A DNA stretch of 47,303 nt from Cellulosilyticum sp. (GTDB lineage: Bacteria; Bacillota; Clostridia; Lachnospirales; Cellulosilyticaceae): positions 1 through 47,303 of the forward strand of contig JARKVN010000012.1 of assembly GCA_029851645.1 (NCBI GenBank), read 5' to 3'. Position numbers and translations under genes: made by a program. Each line of letters opens with the position of its first letter. Positions within the stretch are counted from its first letter, which is position 1. Positions 1 to 8,541 of the stretch are shown in pieces. The notes beneath the pieces are model-generated. The model saw only the letters and a list, made by a program, of their open reading frames with translations. It ran no database searches and was not told the DNA's origin.

Positions 1-920
1 AACGTGGCTATATCTCTTATATCATCAATTCCCATATTACTTAAAATTTGATAGGCAACAGTCGTATGACTTTTTATGATTTCAAATTCCTCCTTCGTGA
101 GCTTACCTTTCTTCTCCAATATATTAACTGGAATGGATAATTTCCCTATATCATGAAGCATCGATGCAATCTTAATCTTTGTTGACTGCTTATCATCTAA
201 TCCCAACATTTTAGAGATTTGCCAACTAATTTCTTCTACAACAATTGTATGGACTATAGTCGTCTCACTTCTAAAATCTATGGCAGAATTTAACATTCTT
301 ATATATGCAATAATTTCTTCTCTTGTTAGTACCTTTTTTTCAAGAAACTCATATAACTCACTTAAATAATTATCATCCTCTATTTTTTCTAGTAAATGAT
401 ACTCATCACATACCTTTTTAAATAACTCCTTATGCTCTTCAAGCAAATAATCACTGCTTTTATTTAGGATACACATAGGGTCTACTCTATTAAAACGTAG
501 TTGTAAAACCGCAACACTATCGGCTAAATTTAATAGAAGGGCTTCTTTAGGAATCTTTATTCCTTCTATATTTCTTAAATCTTTAGGGTATAAATGATGT
601 CCTAATACAATATTAGCCAAATCTGACAACGGGGAAAAATACTTTATAAATAAATGTCCATAGACAGAATGATTCATTGGAATTTCTGAGTCAATATCAG
701 CGACATGGTCTCTTTCCTCTATCTTATACACTCCTATATCATGGAAAACCGCTAATGTTGTTATTCTTAATATCTCCTCATCACTATACCCACCATGACA
801 TTTTAAGAGCTTGTACATGATATAAGCAACCTTTTCTCCATGTCCTGCTAATCTATCATCCATATAATCTAATGTTCTTTGTATAACCCTTACAACATCT
901 TTTAAAGTTATTCTTTTCAT
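1..920 (-). CDS. Two-HD-domain (HD-GYP-like) phosphohydrolase, partial
   Basis: The frame opens with ATG at 920 and runs without a stop off the left edge (306 codons visible). The first HD domain shows HDIG near residue 60 and a GHHLYP stretch near residue 105, like the HHE..GYP part of HD-GYP proteins. The second shows LHDIGKLSIP near residue 258, followed by a typical helix and SHTTVAYQIL, and continues outside the window. HD-GYP proteins hydrolyse cyclic di-GMP, and double-HD proteins of Clostridia are often annotated so. The first copy has valine after HDIG where lysine is usual, so it may be regulatory rather than catalytic. There is no signal peptide or membrane segment at the N-terminus, so it is probably cytosolic. 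Family confidence is good; activity is inferred. Confidence 0.8.
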   Translation of the reverse strand, partial: MKRITLKDVVRVIQRTLDYMDDRLAGHGEKVAYIMYKLLKCHGGYSDEEILRITTLAVFHDIGVYKIEERDHVADIDSEIPMNHSVYGHLFIKYFSPLSDLANIVLGHHLYPKDLRNIEGIKIPKEALLLNLADSVAVLQLRFNRVDPMCILNKSSDYLLEEHKELFKKVCDEYHLLEKIEDDNYLSELYEFLEKKVLTREEIIAYIRMLNSAIDFRSETTIVHTIVVEEISWQISKMLGLDDKQSTKIKIASMLHDIGKLSIPVNILEKKGKLTKEEFEIIKSHTTVAYQILSNMGIDDIRDIAT

Positions 921-1078
921 ATTTCACCCCATAATTAAGATTTTTCTTACTTTATACCTTACCATTTTTTTATCAATATGAAAAGGTTGTTCAGATTGTA
1001 AGTATATTTGTACTTGCTTAATTCAAGTCCTCTTTATGTAAGACATAAAGCAACACTAGAATCATAAAACATAAGAAA

Positions 1079-1100
1079 TGCGACCAACTAAGTGGTCGCA
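1079..1100 (-). terminator. Hairpin after the PH-domain gene
   Basis: TGCGACCA and TGGTCGCA form a perfect 8-bp stem around a 6-nt loop, 12 nt past the stop of the minus-strand PH-domain gene. The T-run that follows on the minus strand is interrupted (TTTCTTATGTTTT), so termination may be moderate. Confidence 0.7.
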
Positions 1101-1111
1101 TCAATATAAAA

Positions 1112-1519
1112 CTAATTGCAAAGATAATGTTTTTTTACTAAATTTATTACTTCCTTTGCTTGTGTCATTTGTTCTTTTGGTACCTTGAAAGAAATTGGTG
1201 CACTATAGCTTGCACCTGTAGAAGCTATTACTGTGTTTCCATCTACCCCTATCTTAATATCTACATCTAAATCAAAATTTCCTGCTGTTTCAAAAGCTAC
1301 TGTTTTAATAGCCTTTTTAGGAAAAAACTTCACCTCTACCTTTTTTCCAGTCATCCCTTGCACATCCACTGTATATATCCCTAAATTGGTTAATATAATT
1401 GAATCTCTGAAAAATTGATAAGAGCCAACAACGTTCTCACCTTCAAGCATATAATCCTGTACATGTTTTAAGTCTGCACCTATAGATGCCTTGCCTGTTA
1501 ACTTATCATATAATCCCAT
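1112..1519 (-). CDS. Bacterial PH-domain protein (bPH_1-like)
   Basis: This 135-residue soluble protein has no signal peptide or membrane segment. After a short N-terminal helix it reads as a beta-rich pleckstrin-homology fold (SIILTNLGIYTVDVQG, then KKVEVKFFPKKAIKTVAFET) and ends in a C-terminal amphipathic helix (KEQMTQAKEVINLVKK). That is the length and pattern of the small bacterial PH family seen in many Firmicutes, whose biochemical role is not settled. GAGGAGGAG lies 6 nt before the ATG, so the start is firm. It stands alone, with its own hairpin downstream. Family assignment is fairly secure; function is unknown. Confidence 0.75.
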   Translation of the reverse strand: MGLYDKLTGKASIGADLKHVQDYMLEGENVVGSYQFFRDSIILTNLGIYTVDVQGMTGKKVEVKFFPKKAIKTVAFETAGNFDLDVDIKIGVDGNTVIASTGASYSAPISFKVPKEQMTQAKEVINLVKKHYLCN

Positions 1520-1656
1520 ACTATCTCCTCCTCTGTTTTTATATTATTTTATTATAACACTTTAGCAAAATATATGGTATAAGCTACTAATAAAAGAACC
1601 TTTTCACCATTAATTTCATTCCATTTTTTTGCAAAACCAATTTTCTGAGTAATTCT

Positions 1657-2103
1657 TTAAGCTTTGGTTATTTTGAAGTTTTTCCAAACCATAAGATACT
1701 CCTTCTCTCCTGTATTTTCGTCAACCTTTTCATATTGAACTTTAAACCCTTCTCTTTGATAGAATTTTATTGCTCGTTCATTTCTTTGATACACACTTAA
1801 GGTCAACTGATTTCTAATAGTCTTAACAAAGTCTAATAACTGTTTACCTATGCCATTAGATTGTATTTTACTACAAACAAAAATTCCTGCAATATAATCC
1901 TCATTTATCCCAACAAATCCTTGTATTTCATGATTACTTTCATTTTCATAAACATATACTTCAGACTGTGGTAACATTTGTTTTACTAACTCCAAATTAT
2001 CTATCCAATATTCTCTTGGAATAAAATCATGTGCTTTTATATTGGCATCAAGCCAAATATTCACAACTGTACTTAAATCTTTTTCTTTCAATTTTCTAAT
2101 CAC
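1657..2103 (-). CDS. GNAT-family N-acetyltransferase
   Basis: This 148-residue protein is a single GNAT domain, which transfers an acyl group from acetyl-CoA to an amine. The acetyl-CoA loop is visible as KIQSNGIGKQLLD (a Q/RxxGxG/A motif, residues about 80-92), followed by the C-terminal beta-bulge region NERAIKFYQREGF. The layout resembles the YjaB/PhnO-like branch, but the substrate cannot be read. The start codon is GTG, with AAGGGAG about 8 nt upstream. It overlaps the last codons of a tiny upstream ORF by 8 nt, which suggests translational coupling. Confidence 0.8.
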   Translation of the reverse strand: MIRKLKEKDLSTVVNIWLDANIKAHDFIPREYWIDNLELVKQMLPQSEVYVYENESNHEIQGFVGINEDYIAGIFVCSKIQSNGIGKQLLDFVKTIRNQLTLSVYQRNERAIKFYQREGFKVQYEKVDENTGEKEYLMVWKNFKITKA

Positions 2104-2194
2104 AATATATCTCCCTTTCTATACCTCTTTCCATTCCCCTATGCTCTGCTTCTTCTTTCATTTCTTCTATTGTTCTTGTAATATTGGCCACCAT
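2096..2194 (-). CDS. 32-residue ORF overlapping the GNAT gene
   Basis: ATG at 2194 is preceded by AGGAGGTAGGGAGT, a strong ribosome site, and the frame ends with TAG at 2096-2098, overlapping the GTG start of the acetyltransferase. The peptide is charged and helical (IEEMKEEAEHRG, ERGIERE). This style resembles the charged C-terminal tails of PD-(D/E)XK (Rpn-type) nuclease proteins. It may be the remnant of such a gene, or a leader peptide that couples translation to the acetyltransferase. No function can be assigned. Confidence 0.45.
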   Translation of the reverse strand: MVANITRTIEEMKEEAEHRGMERGIEREIYCD

Positions 2195-2236
2195 ACTCCC
2201 TACCTCCTTTTGATTTGAATCTAAAATATCTTTTTA

Positions 2237-3418
2237 TTATTGATTAGCCCCTTTGTAAATCTCATAAATATCTGTTTCATTAAGTACTTTAAAATTCCCA
2301 ATTGTACGTGCACCATAAAACGTGCATCTTCTAGCTAGTTCTCTTAAACTCTCATCATCTTGAATGCCTATTCCTAGTTCTGTAAAGCATACGGGCGCAT
2401 TAATTGCTTTAAAGTAGTCCACTGTTTTCTTAATAGCAGCTACAGCACATGCCTCGGTATTTTCTTCTTCTATTCCCCACACCTTTTTACCAAGCTGAGC
2501 AAAACGCTCAGGATTTTCCCTATAGCTATATCTTGCCCATGCCCCCCATATAGCCGATAAACTTGCCCCATGAGCGACATCAAACTTACCACTTAATTCA
2601 TGTCCTAATTGATGTGGTGCAAAATCAGAAACTGCACCTAAACCAGTAAGACCATTATGCGAAAGGCTACCACACCACATTAGTTCACTCATTGCTTCGT
2701 AATCACTGGAATTTTCTAATGCCTTCTCTCCATACTTAATCACATTACGTAGCAGTGCCTCAGCCATTTCATCTGTAAAAGCATTTCCTTTCGTTGGTGT
2801 AAAATATCGGTCTAAAGTATGCATCATAATATCTACAATACCATATGTAATTTGCTCCTTTGGCAATGTATAGGTAAGTTCTGGATTCATGATAGCAAAT
2901 TTAGGCCGGTTATAATCTGTACTAAGACCTCTTTTCTCTCCTGTTTCTTCATTAGTTAATACAGATGAATTACTCATTTCACTTCCTGCTGCCGATAAAG
3001 TCAGTATACATCCTACTGGTAAGCTACTTTCCACAACTTCTTTACGTAGCCAAAAATCCCATAACTCCTTATTAGGATTTGCTACACCATGTGCAACAGC
3101 TTTTGCTGTATCAATAACACTTCCTGCTCCTACTGCTAAAATAAAGTCTGCTTCAAAAGCCTTTGCTTCCTCTATAGCTTTCTTAGCAAATCCTAAACGT
3201 GGGTTAGGTTGTACGCCTCCTAATGCCTTATATTCTAAATTTGCCTTTTTCAGTTCCTCTTCAATTCTACTTAACAGACCACTGCGTACAACACTACCTC
3301 CACCATACACAATGAAAATGCGTTTTCCACCAAATTTCTTAATAGCTTCTGCTGTTTGTAATTCTGCATCCTTTCCAAAAATAACTTCTGTTGGTGCCCA
3401 ATAAACAAAATTTTGCAT
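2237..3418 (-). CDS. Iron-type (group III) alcohol dehydrogenase, butanol-dehydrogenase/YqhD-like
   Basis: This NAD(P)H-dependent cytosolic enzyme of 393 residues interconverts aldehydes and alcohols. The Rossmann part shows YGGGSVV (about 38-44), GVQPNPR (about 68-74) and GAGSVIDTAKAVAHG (about 97-111). The metal-binding part shows DIMMHTLDRYFT and, further on, PHQLGHELSG with DVAHGASLS, which place the usual Asp and three His ligands. The length matches YqhD/BdhA. It lies downstream of rhaD on the same strand but is separated by a gene remnant and a terminator, so it likely has its own promoter in 3419-3544. In this setting it could reduce the lactaldehyde made from rhamnose, replacing the lost FucO-type enzyme; that is inference. 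Confidence 0.88.
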   Translation of the reverse strand: MQNFVYWAPTEVIFGKDAELQTAEAIKKFGGKRIFIVYGGGSVVRSGLLSRIEEELKKANLEYKALGGVQPNPRLGFAKKAIEEAKAFEADFILAVGAGSVIDTAKAVAHGVANPNKELWDFWLRKEVVESSLPVGCILTLSAAGSEMSNSSVLTNEETGEKRGLSTDYNRPKFAIMNPELTYTLPKEQITYGIVDIMMHTLDRYFTPTKGNAFTDEMAEALLRNVIKYGEKALENSSDYEAMSELMWCGSLSHNGLTGLGAVSDFAPHQLGHELSGKFDVAHGASLSAIWGAWARYSYRENPERFAQLGKKVWGIEEENTEACAVAAIKKTVDYFKAINAPVCFTELGIGIQDDESLRELARRCTFYGARTIGNFKVLNETDIYEIYKGANQ

Positions 3419-3544
3419 TTCTATAATCCCCCTTTTTTTATTATCTTATTGCAATTCTTTCATCTAGTATAAGTCTTTCTAACACTTATTGTCCATCTCC
3501 ATTCTCTAACTCTTTCCTCTTAAACTATCTTTTACACAATAGCT

Positions 3545-3578
3545 AAAAAGGACTATCACTCAGATGATAATCCCTTTT
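3545..3578 (-). terminator. Terminator of the rhamnose operon
   Basis: On the minus strand AAAAGGGATTATCA and TGATAGTCCTTTT pair with one bulge around a short loop, and the transcript then runs into T's. It lies after the fucO remnant and before the alcohol dehydrogenase, so it separates that gene from the rha operon. Confidence 0.7.
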
Positions 3579-3657
3579 CTTCTTTATTCTATTCTTCCCT
3601 TATCCCATCTATTGCTTCTTACAAAGTTGACTCATTCACTATCAAATTTGCTATCAA

Positions 3658-3819
3658 CTAAATAAGACTTGCTAGAATTCCAACGTCTGCTGATAGTTTG
3701 CGAACTGCTTCAATTGCTGCTTTTCTATATTCTTCTACTGACATATTTTCTGTTCCTGAAACTCCCATTGCCTTAGCAATGTCTCTATATTTTTCACCTG
3801 TTGTCTCTGCATTATATTC
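3658..3819 (-). pseudogene. C-terminal remnant of a lactaldehyde reductase (fucO-like)
   Basis: A 53-codon open stretch without a start codon reads EYNAETTGEKYRDIAKAMGV, then ENMSVEEYRKAAIEAVRKLS, and stops at TAG. This matches the helical C-terminal part of FucO-type iron alcohol dehydrogenases (EYNA.. / GEKYRDIA.AMG / AVKKLS.DVGI). The upstream frame is broken by stops and a shift, and the catalytic metal-binding part is missing. It lies 59 nt after rhaD on the same strand, exactly where fucO sits in many clostridial rhamnose operons. It is therefore best read as a deleted, decaying fucO. The match is from family memory, not from a search. Confidence 0.75.
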
Positions 3820-3878
3820 ACATTTTCAATGGTTGGGTTAGGTTTAATATTAGAATATAACTCGTAATCTAGCTGAAT

Positions 3879-4706
3879 TTATTTTTCATATAAAAACTTT
3901 TCAGGTAAATTTACCTTAAAGTCTTTTGCTAAATCTCTAAATTCTTGTGGCTGAATAGTTTGAAGCTTGTTAGGACTCATAGATAGCGTTTTCACTAAAA
4001 TCTCTGCTGATTTTTCTACTGTATGCATTAATCCAAAGGTTAAATCAAAATCTTCCCCTGAACAGAACATGCCATGGTGTGCCCAGATGGCTACATCGTA
4101 TTGCTCCATGAGCTTACTTGTTGCCACTGCAATCTCTCTTCCTCCTGGTACCATCCAAGAGACAATCCCTACACCATCTGGGAAAACAACAGGACATTCT
4201 GTTGCCATTTCCCAAAGCTCTCTTGTGAAAACTTCATCTCTTAAAGGAAGTACAAAAGTTAGTGCAATGATATTCGTTGTATGTGCATGGTAAATCACTC
4301 TATGTCTTCCATCTGTTACACGTTTTTTGACTTCATGGTTCATTAAATGTGAAGGAAGTTCACTAGTTGGTCTACCACCATTTACAAGCCCCCAACAAAC
4401 TTGGTATTTTTCGCCTAATTCATCAATTTTAATAATTGCCAAACTATCTTCTGGGTCTACAATGACATTACGAAAATATTTTCCACTTCCTGTGACAAGA
4501 AAGTATTCGCCGCCTAAGCTTGGGACAATTGTTCCTATTTCCTCCCACTTACCCTTTTCATCTAAGTGATCTATTATGAGTTCTACTTCTTCTGCTTTCA
4601 TACGGTAAGTACAATTCCCACCATTTCTCTCATGCCAGCCTTGCTCAAAACCATCATGACACATTCTAATAAATCCTTGCATAAACTTTGTATCTAGTAC
4701 TTTCAT
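3879..4706 (-). CDS. rhaD: Rhamnulose-1-phosphate aldolase
   Basis: This class II (zinc) aldolase of 275 residues, the usual length, splits L-rhamnulose 1-phosphate into dihydroxyacetone phosphate and L-lactaldehyde. Visible marks are the N-terminal EQGWHERNGGNCTYR, the phosphate-binding GSGKYFRN (about residue 94), the zinc histidines in YHAHTTN (about 141-147) and AHHGMFC (about 211-217). It starts 5 nt after the rhaA stop, so it shares the rha transcript. What used to follow was fucO, now a fragment. Confidence 0.95.
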   Translation of the reverse strand: MKVLDTKFMQGFIRMCHDGFEQGWHERNGGNCTYRMKAEEVELIIDHLDEKGKWEEIGTIVPSLGGEYFLVTGSGKYFRNVIVDPEDSLAIIKIDELGEKYQVCWGLVNGGRPTSELPSHLMNHEVKKRVTDGRHRVIYHAHTTNIIALTFVLPLRDEVFTRELWEMATECPVVFPDGVGIVSWMVPGGREIAVATSKLMEQYDVAIWAHHGMFCSGEDFDLTFGLMHTVEKSAEILVKTLSMSPNKLQTIQPQEFRDLAKDFKVNLPEKFLYEK

Positions 4707-4711
4707 CTGTC

Positions 4712-5968
4712 TTATCCCCTTCTTGCCAAAACTTCACTTTCATATTTTTTAACTTCTTCGTACCATTCTTCTTTTTGTGGCACACCATTACTTTCACAGA
4801 AGTAGTTCCATACATCTCCAAATGGATAAGTCTTCACTTCTTCTTGAAGCATCATCACTTCTGTGAGTTTTCCTTCTTCTTGTAAGTCTTTTAATTTTTG
4901 ATTAGGTGAAAGAAGTGCATATAATAAGGCTTTTTGCATATTCCTCATACCAATAGTCCATGCCGCAATACGGTTGATACTTGCATCAAAGAAATCTAAT
5001 CCAAATAATACACGGTCAAGGGCATCATTTCTTACGATTTCCTTTGCAATTTCTTTTGTTTCATCATCAAATAATACGACATGATCGCTATCCCAACGCA
5101 CTGGTCTTGTTACATGTAATGCAATTTTGTCATGGAATAAAAGCATAGATGAAATCTTATCAGACACAACTTCTGTTGGATGATAATGACCATTATCCAT
5201 AAGTGGTAAAATGCCCTTACTTGCAGCGTAATTAATGGTAAATTCAGAAGAACCAACTGTATAAGATTCCACACCAATACCAAATACTTTAGATTCTAAG
5301 CACACAAGTACTTTTTCTTTGTCATAGCTCATATCTAAAATCTGGTCTAAAGAATCTTTAAACCTTGCTCTTGGTGCCAATCGATCTGCTGGAATGTCTT
5401 TATAACCATCTGGAATCCAAATATTCATCAAACAAGGTTGACCTAACTCTTCTGCAAAATACTCAGAAATGCGAATACATGCCTGACAGTGACGAATCCA
5501 GAAATCACGCACTTCTTTGTCTGGACTAGAAAGTGTTAAATTATCTTTTACTTTTTCATGTGAGAAAATCGTTGGGTTAAAGTCAATACCAAGACCTCTT
5601 GCCCTTGCAAACTCTACCCATTTTCTAAAATGTTTAGGTTCTATTTGGTCTCTATCTGCAAATTCTCCTTCTTCAAAAATAGCATAGCAAGCATGGAGGT
5701 TTAATTTGTGTTTCCCTGGTACTAGGCTCAATACTTTATCAATATCTGCCATTAATTCTTCTGGTGTTCTTGCTTTACCTGGATAGTTTCCTGTAGCTTG
5801 AATTCCTCCTGATAATGGACCATCATGGTCAAAACCTGTTACATCATCTCCTTGCCAACAGTGCATTGAAATAGGAAGCCCTTTTAAAATTTCTAGTGCT
5901 TTGTCTACATCTACTCCTATCTTTTGATAAACTTCTTTAGCATACTCATACCGTTGTTTTGTTGTCAT
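4712..5968 (-). CDS. rhaA: L-rhamnose isomerase
   Basis: This enzyme converts L-rhamnose to L-rhamnulose in the cytosol. It opens with [21 protein letters not shown] and [14 protein letters not shown], both hallmarks of RhaA. Metal-site residues lie in [20 protein letters not shown] and [14 protein letters not shown]. An in-frame ATG lies 24 nt upstream, but the internal ATG at 5968 ([14 protein letters not shown]) has AAAGGAGAG 8 nt ahead and gives 418 residues, close to the 419 of E. coli RhaA, so I choose it. It lies 24 nt after rhaB. Confidence 0.95.
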   Translation of the reverse strand: MTTKQRYEYAKEVYQKIGVDVDKALEILKGLPISMHCWQGDDVTGFDHDGPLSGGIQATGNYPGKARTPEELMADIDKVLSLVPGKHKLNLHACYAIFEEGEFADRDQIEPKHFRKWVEFARARGLGIDFNPTIFSHEKVKDNLTLSSPDKEVRDFWIRHCQACIRISEYFAEELGQPCLMNIWIPDGYKDIPADRLAPRARFKDSLDQILDMSYDKEKVLVCLESKVFGIGVESYTVGSSEFTINYAASKGILPLMDNGHYHPTEVVSDKISSMLLFHDKIALHVTRPVRWDSDHVVLFDDETKEIAKEIVRNDALDRVLFGLDFFDASINRIAAWTIGMRNMQKALLYALLSPNQKLKDLQEEGKLTEVMMLQEEVKTYPFGDVWNYFCESNGVPQKEEWYEEVKKYESEVLARRG

Positions 5969-5992
5969 CACTTTCTCTCCTTTACTTAACAT

Positions 5993-7393
5993 TTATTTAA
6001 ACTCTTTGATTTCAAACGACTCATAAACACATCTTCTTGCTGCTTTTAAGTCTGTAAATACTTTATCCTCTATCATCTGTGCCATTAAATTCCCAATGGC
6101 AGTTGCTTCTGAAGGACCCGCTAAAACTGTTTTCTTTGATTGCTTTGCTGTTAATTTGTTAAGATATGCTGCATTAGAACCACCACCTACAATATGAATG
6201 GTACTGTAAAACTTTCCTGTAATCTCTTCAATTTCTCTAGTTGTCTCTGCATAACTTTCTGCCAAGCTTTGATAAATGACTGTGGCAATTTCACCGATGG
6301 TTTTGGGGATTTGTTGTCCTGTTTTCCTACAATAGTCTTTAATTGCCTGCTGCATATTATCTGGTGCTAAGAAAGTCTCATCATTAACATCTACTCTTGA
6401 CGGAAAAGTGATATTTTTTTCTGCTAACTCACATAACTGTGCAAATGAATAGGCATCATCTAGTTCATGCCTTACAGACTGAATCATCCATAATCCCATG
6501 ATATTTTTTAAATAGCGGTATCTGTAGTTATAGCCGCCTTCATTGGTAAAGTTTTTCTGCCTACTTACTTCATGACAAATTGCCTCTTGATTTTCAATCC
6601 CCATTAAAGACCATGTTCCAGAACTAATATATAAACATTCATCTGATTCTGTAGGAACCGCCATAACTGCTGAACCTGTATCATGAGTTGCTACTAAAAT
6701 GACTTTGCAAGAAAAACCTACTTCTTCTTGAATTTCCTTTGTAAAGTTTCCTACCAAAGTGCCTGGCTGACTAAGTGAAAGAAACATTTCTTTTGGGTAG
6801 TCTAATCTTTCTATTAACTCCATATCCCAAGTATTCGTCTTAGCATTTACTAACTGAGTAGACGTTGCATTCGTGTATTCTGATACTTTTTTCCCAGTTA
6901 ATAAGAACTGAAAGTAATCAGGAAGCATAAGGAAAGTCTTAGCACTTTCTAAATGCTCTGGATACTGTTTCTTTGTTGCCATTAACTGATAGATAGTGTT
7001 AAAAATTTGTTTCTGAATACCAGTCCTTTCATAGAGCTCCTCTTCAGAAATCAGCTTATAAACTTCTTCATCCATCCCCTTAGTTCGCTTATCACGATAA
7101 CCATAAGTTTCTCCTAATACCTTATCCTCTTCATCTAACAAAACATAATCTACTGCCCAAGTATCAATCCCCATACTCACTGGTATTTTACCAATCTCTT
7201 TACACTTTTTAATCCCAGATTTTATATTCTCAAATAAGGACCTTAAATTCCAACAAGTATTGCCACCCTTATTTTCCATTCCATTTTCAAATCGGTAGAT
7301 TTCTTCTAAAACCATTTTTCCATGACTTATATGGCCGAGAATATGTCTACCACTTGAAGCACCTATATCTATTGCTAAATAATAATCGCCCAT
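5993..7393 (-). CDS. rhaB: Rhamnulokinase
   Basis: This FGGY-family sugar kinase phosphorylates L-rhamnulose at O-1. The start at 7393 gives MGDYYLAIDIGASSGRHILG, a clean FGGY ATP-binding opening, with GAAGGAGG ahead; an upstream in-frame ATG would only add a hydrophobic tail. GIDTWAVDYVLLD (the catalytic aspartate region), ATHDTGSAVMAVP and HIVGGGSNAAYLN are visible in order. The 466 residues fit the family. It is the first gene of the rha operon, divergent from the AraC-type regulator, with a terminator-like hairpin about 43 nt upstream of its start. Confidence 0.94.
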   Translation of the reverse strand: MGDYYLAIDIGASSGRHILGHISHGKMVLEEIYRFENGMENKGGNTCWNLRSLFENIKSGIKKCKEIGKIPVSMGIDTWAVDYVLLDEEDKVLGETYGYRDKRTKGMDEEVYKLISEEELYERTGIQKQIFNTIYQLMATKKQYPEHLESAKTFLMLPDYFQFLLTGKKVSEYTNATSTQLVNAKTNTWDMELIERLDYPKEMFLSLSQPGTLVGNFTKEIQEEVGFSCKVILVATHDTGSAVMAVPTESDECLYISSGTWSLMGIENQEAICHEVSRQKNFTNEGGYNYRYRYLKNIMGLWMIQSVRHELDDAYSFAQLCELAEKNITFPSRVDVNDETFLAPDNMQQAIKDYCRKTGQQIPKTIGEIATVIYQSLAESYAETTREIEEITGKFYSTIHIVGGGSNAAYLNKLTAKQSKKTVLAGPSEATAIGNLMAQMIEDKVFTDLKAARRCVYESFEIKEFK

Positions 7394-7435
7394 ACCCCCT
7401 CCTCCTTCTATCTCTATTTTCATTAATTTTAGAGT

Positions 7436-7472
7436 CAAAAAAAAGAACACCTTTTGACTAAAAAAGTGTCCT
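7436..7472 (-). promoter_or_regulatory. Terminator-like hairpin in the rhaB leader
   Basis: On the minus strand AGGACACTTTT pairs with AAAAGGTGTTCT (11 pairs, one G-U, one bulged G) around TTAGTC, and is followed at once by eight T's. This is a good intrinsic terminator, about 43 nt before rhaB and with no gene upstream of it on that strand. It could attenuate rha transcription. Its inverted repeat could instead be a regulator site. Confidence 0.55.
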
Positions 7473-7475
7473 TAT

Positions 7476-7504
7476 TTGCATTTTATATTTGTTTTTGCTA
7501 TACT
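7476..7504 (+). promoter_or_regulatory. Promoter of the AraC-type regulator
   Basis: TTGCAT (7476-7481) and TATACT (7499-7504) are separated by 17 nt, about 80 nt before the regulator start. This is a plausible housekeeping promoter. Confidence 0.5.
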
Positions 7505-7581
7505 CATTTTAAGATTATTAAGAATCATCAATATAGTTTATATCTTATTTATGACTCATTATACATAAGGGAGGATTATGT

Positions 7582-8541
7582 ATGCATTCATCTCTACTTA
7601 ATGAACTAAGCACAATCACTGAAGAAGAACGTAAAATATTAGATGGCAGTTGTTCTATTGAAAGAACACTTTACTCTGATGACAAAGAACTCGTTGTAGA
7701 CTGTAAAAAGCTCCTAAGCTCTGGGAAACTCATTCAAATTCGTCCACATACTCGCTTTATTCATTTTCCTAAACATAGACATAACTATATTGAAATGATT
7801 TATATGTGCTCTGGTCATACCACTCATATTGTAAATGGGACAACGATTACTTTAAACTCTGGTGAACTCCTCATTCTTAGCCAAAATGCCATTCAAGAAG
7901 TCTTACCTGCTTCTAAAGAGGATGTTGCGATTAACTTTATCATCCTTCCAGAATTCTTTGACCAATCTTTAAATATGATGGGTACTGAAAAAAGCCTCAT
8001 CCGTGACTTTATTATAGGTTGTCTTAAGTCTTCAGACCCTTCCCTTCCCTTTCTCCACTTTAAAGTTTCCTCTGTTCTACCTATTCAAAATCTAGTGGAA
8101 AACTTAGCTTGGACTATTGCTTATAACATACAAAATAAACGATTAATGAATCAAATTACTATGGGGCTTTTGTTTTTACAACTTATGAATCATACAGATA
8201 AAATTGAATCTGGAAAAAATTCCTATGAACAAGAAATTCTTATGGTAGTTTTTCAATATATAGAAGAACACTATAAAGATGGTGAACTCACCATACTCGC
8301 AAACCAAATGGGTTGTGAGCTTACTTACCTAAGTAAATTAATTAAGAAAATGACTGGTTCTACTTATACAGAATTAGTTCAGCAAAAACGTTTAAATCAG
8401 GCCTGCTATCTTCTAAAAACTACACAACTTGCTATTATTGATATTAGCCTTGCTATTGGCTATGATAATTTTAGCTATTTTCATAGACTATTTAAACAAG
8501 CTTATGGAAAATCTCCTAGAGCTTATCGTATGAGCCTATAG
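7582..8541 (+). CDS. AraC-family regulator of the rhamnose operon
   Basis: This 319-residue regulator has an N-terminal cupin sensor (PKHRHNYIEMIYMCSGHTTH at about 54-75, and LNSGELLILS) and a C-terminal double helix-turn-helix. That region contains LTILANQMGCELTYLSKLIK and ends with AIGYDNFSYFHRLFKQAYGK and SPRAYR, the AraC signature. GGGAGGATT precedes the ATG. Divergence from rhaBAD and its architecture match RhaS/RhaR-type activators, so L-rhamnose is the likely effector. Its 3' end overlaps the convergent thioesterase by 26 nt. Confidence 0.88.
   Translation: MHSSLLNELSTITEEERKILDGSCSIERTLYSDDKELVVDCKKLLSSGKLIQIRPHTRFIHFPKHRHNYIEMIYMCSGHTTHIVNGTTITLNSGELLILSQNAIQEVLPASKEDVAINFIILPEFFDQSLNMMGTEKSLIRDFIIGCLKSSDPSLPFLHFKVSSVLPIQNLVENLAWTIAYNIQNKRLMNQITMGLLFLQLMNHTDKIESGKNSYEQEILMVVFQYIEEHYKDGELTILANQMGCELTYLSKLIKKMTGSTYTELVQQKRLNQACYLLKTTQLAIIDISLAIGYDNFSYFHRLFKQAYGKSPRAYRMSL

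Noticed and set aside
3967-4569. Plus-strand open frames opposite rhaD
   Set aside because: They have no ribosome site or recognisable domain and are antisense to a clear rhaD; this applies equally to similar antisense frames opposite pstS, the Na/Pi symporter, the dehydratase and the NhaC-type gene.
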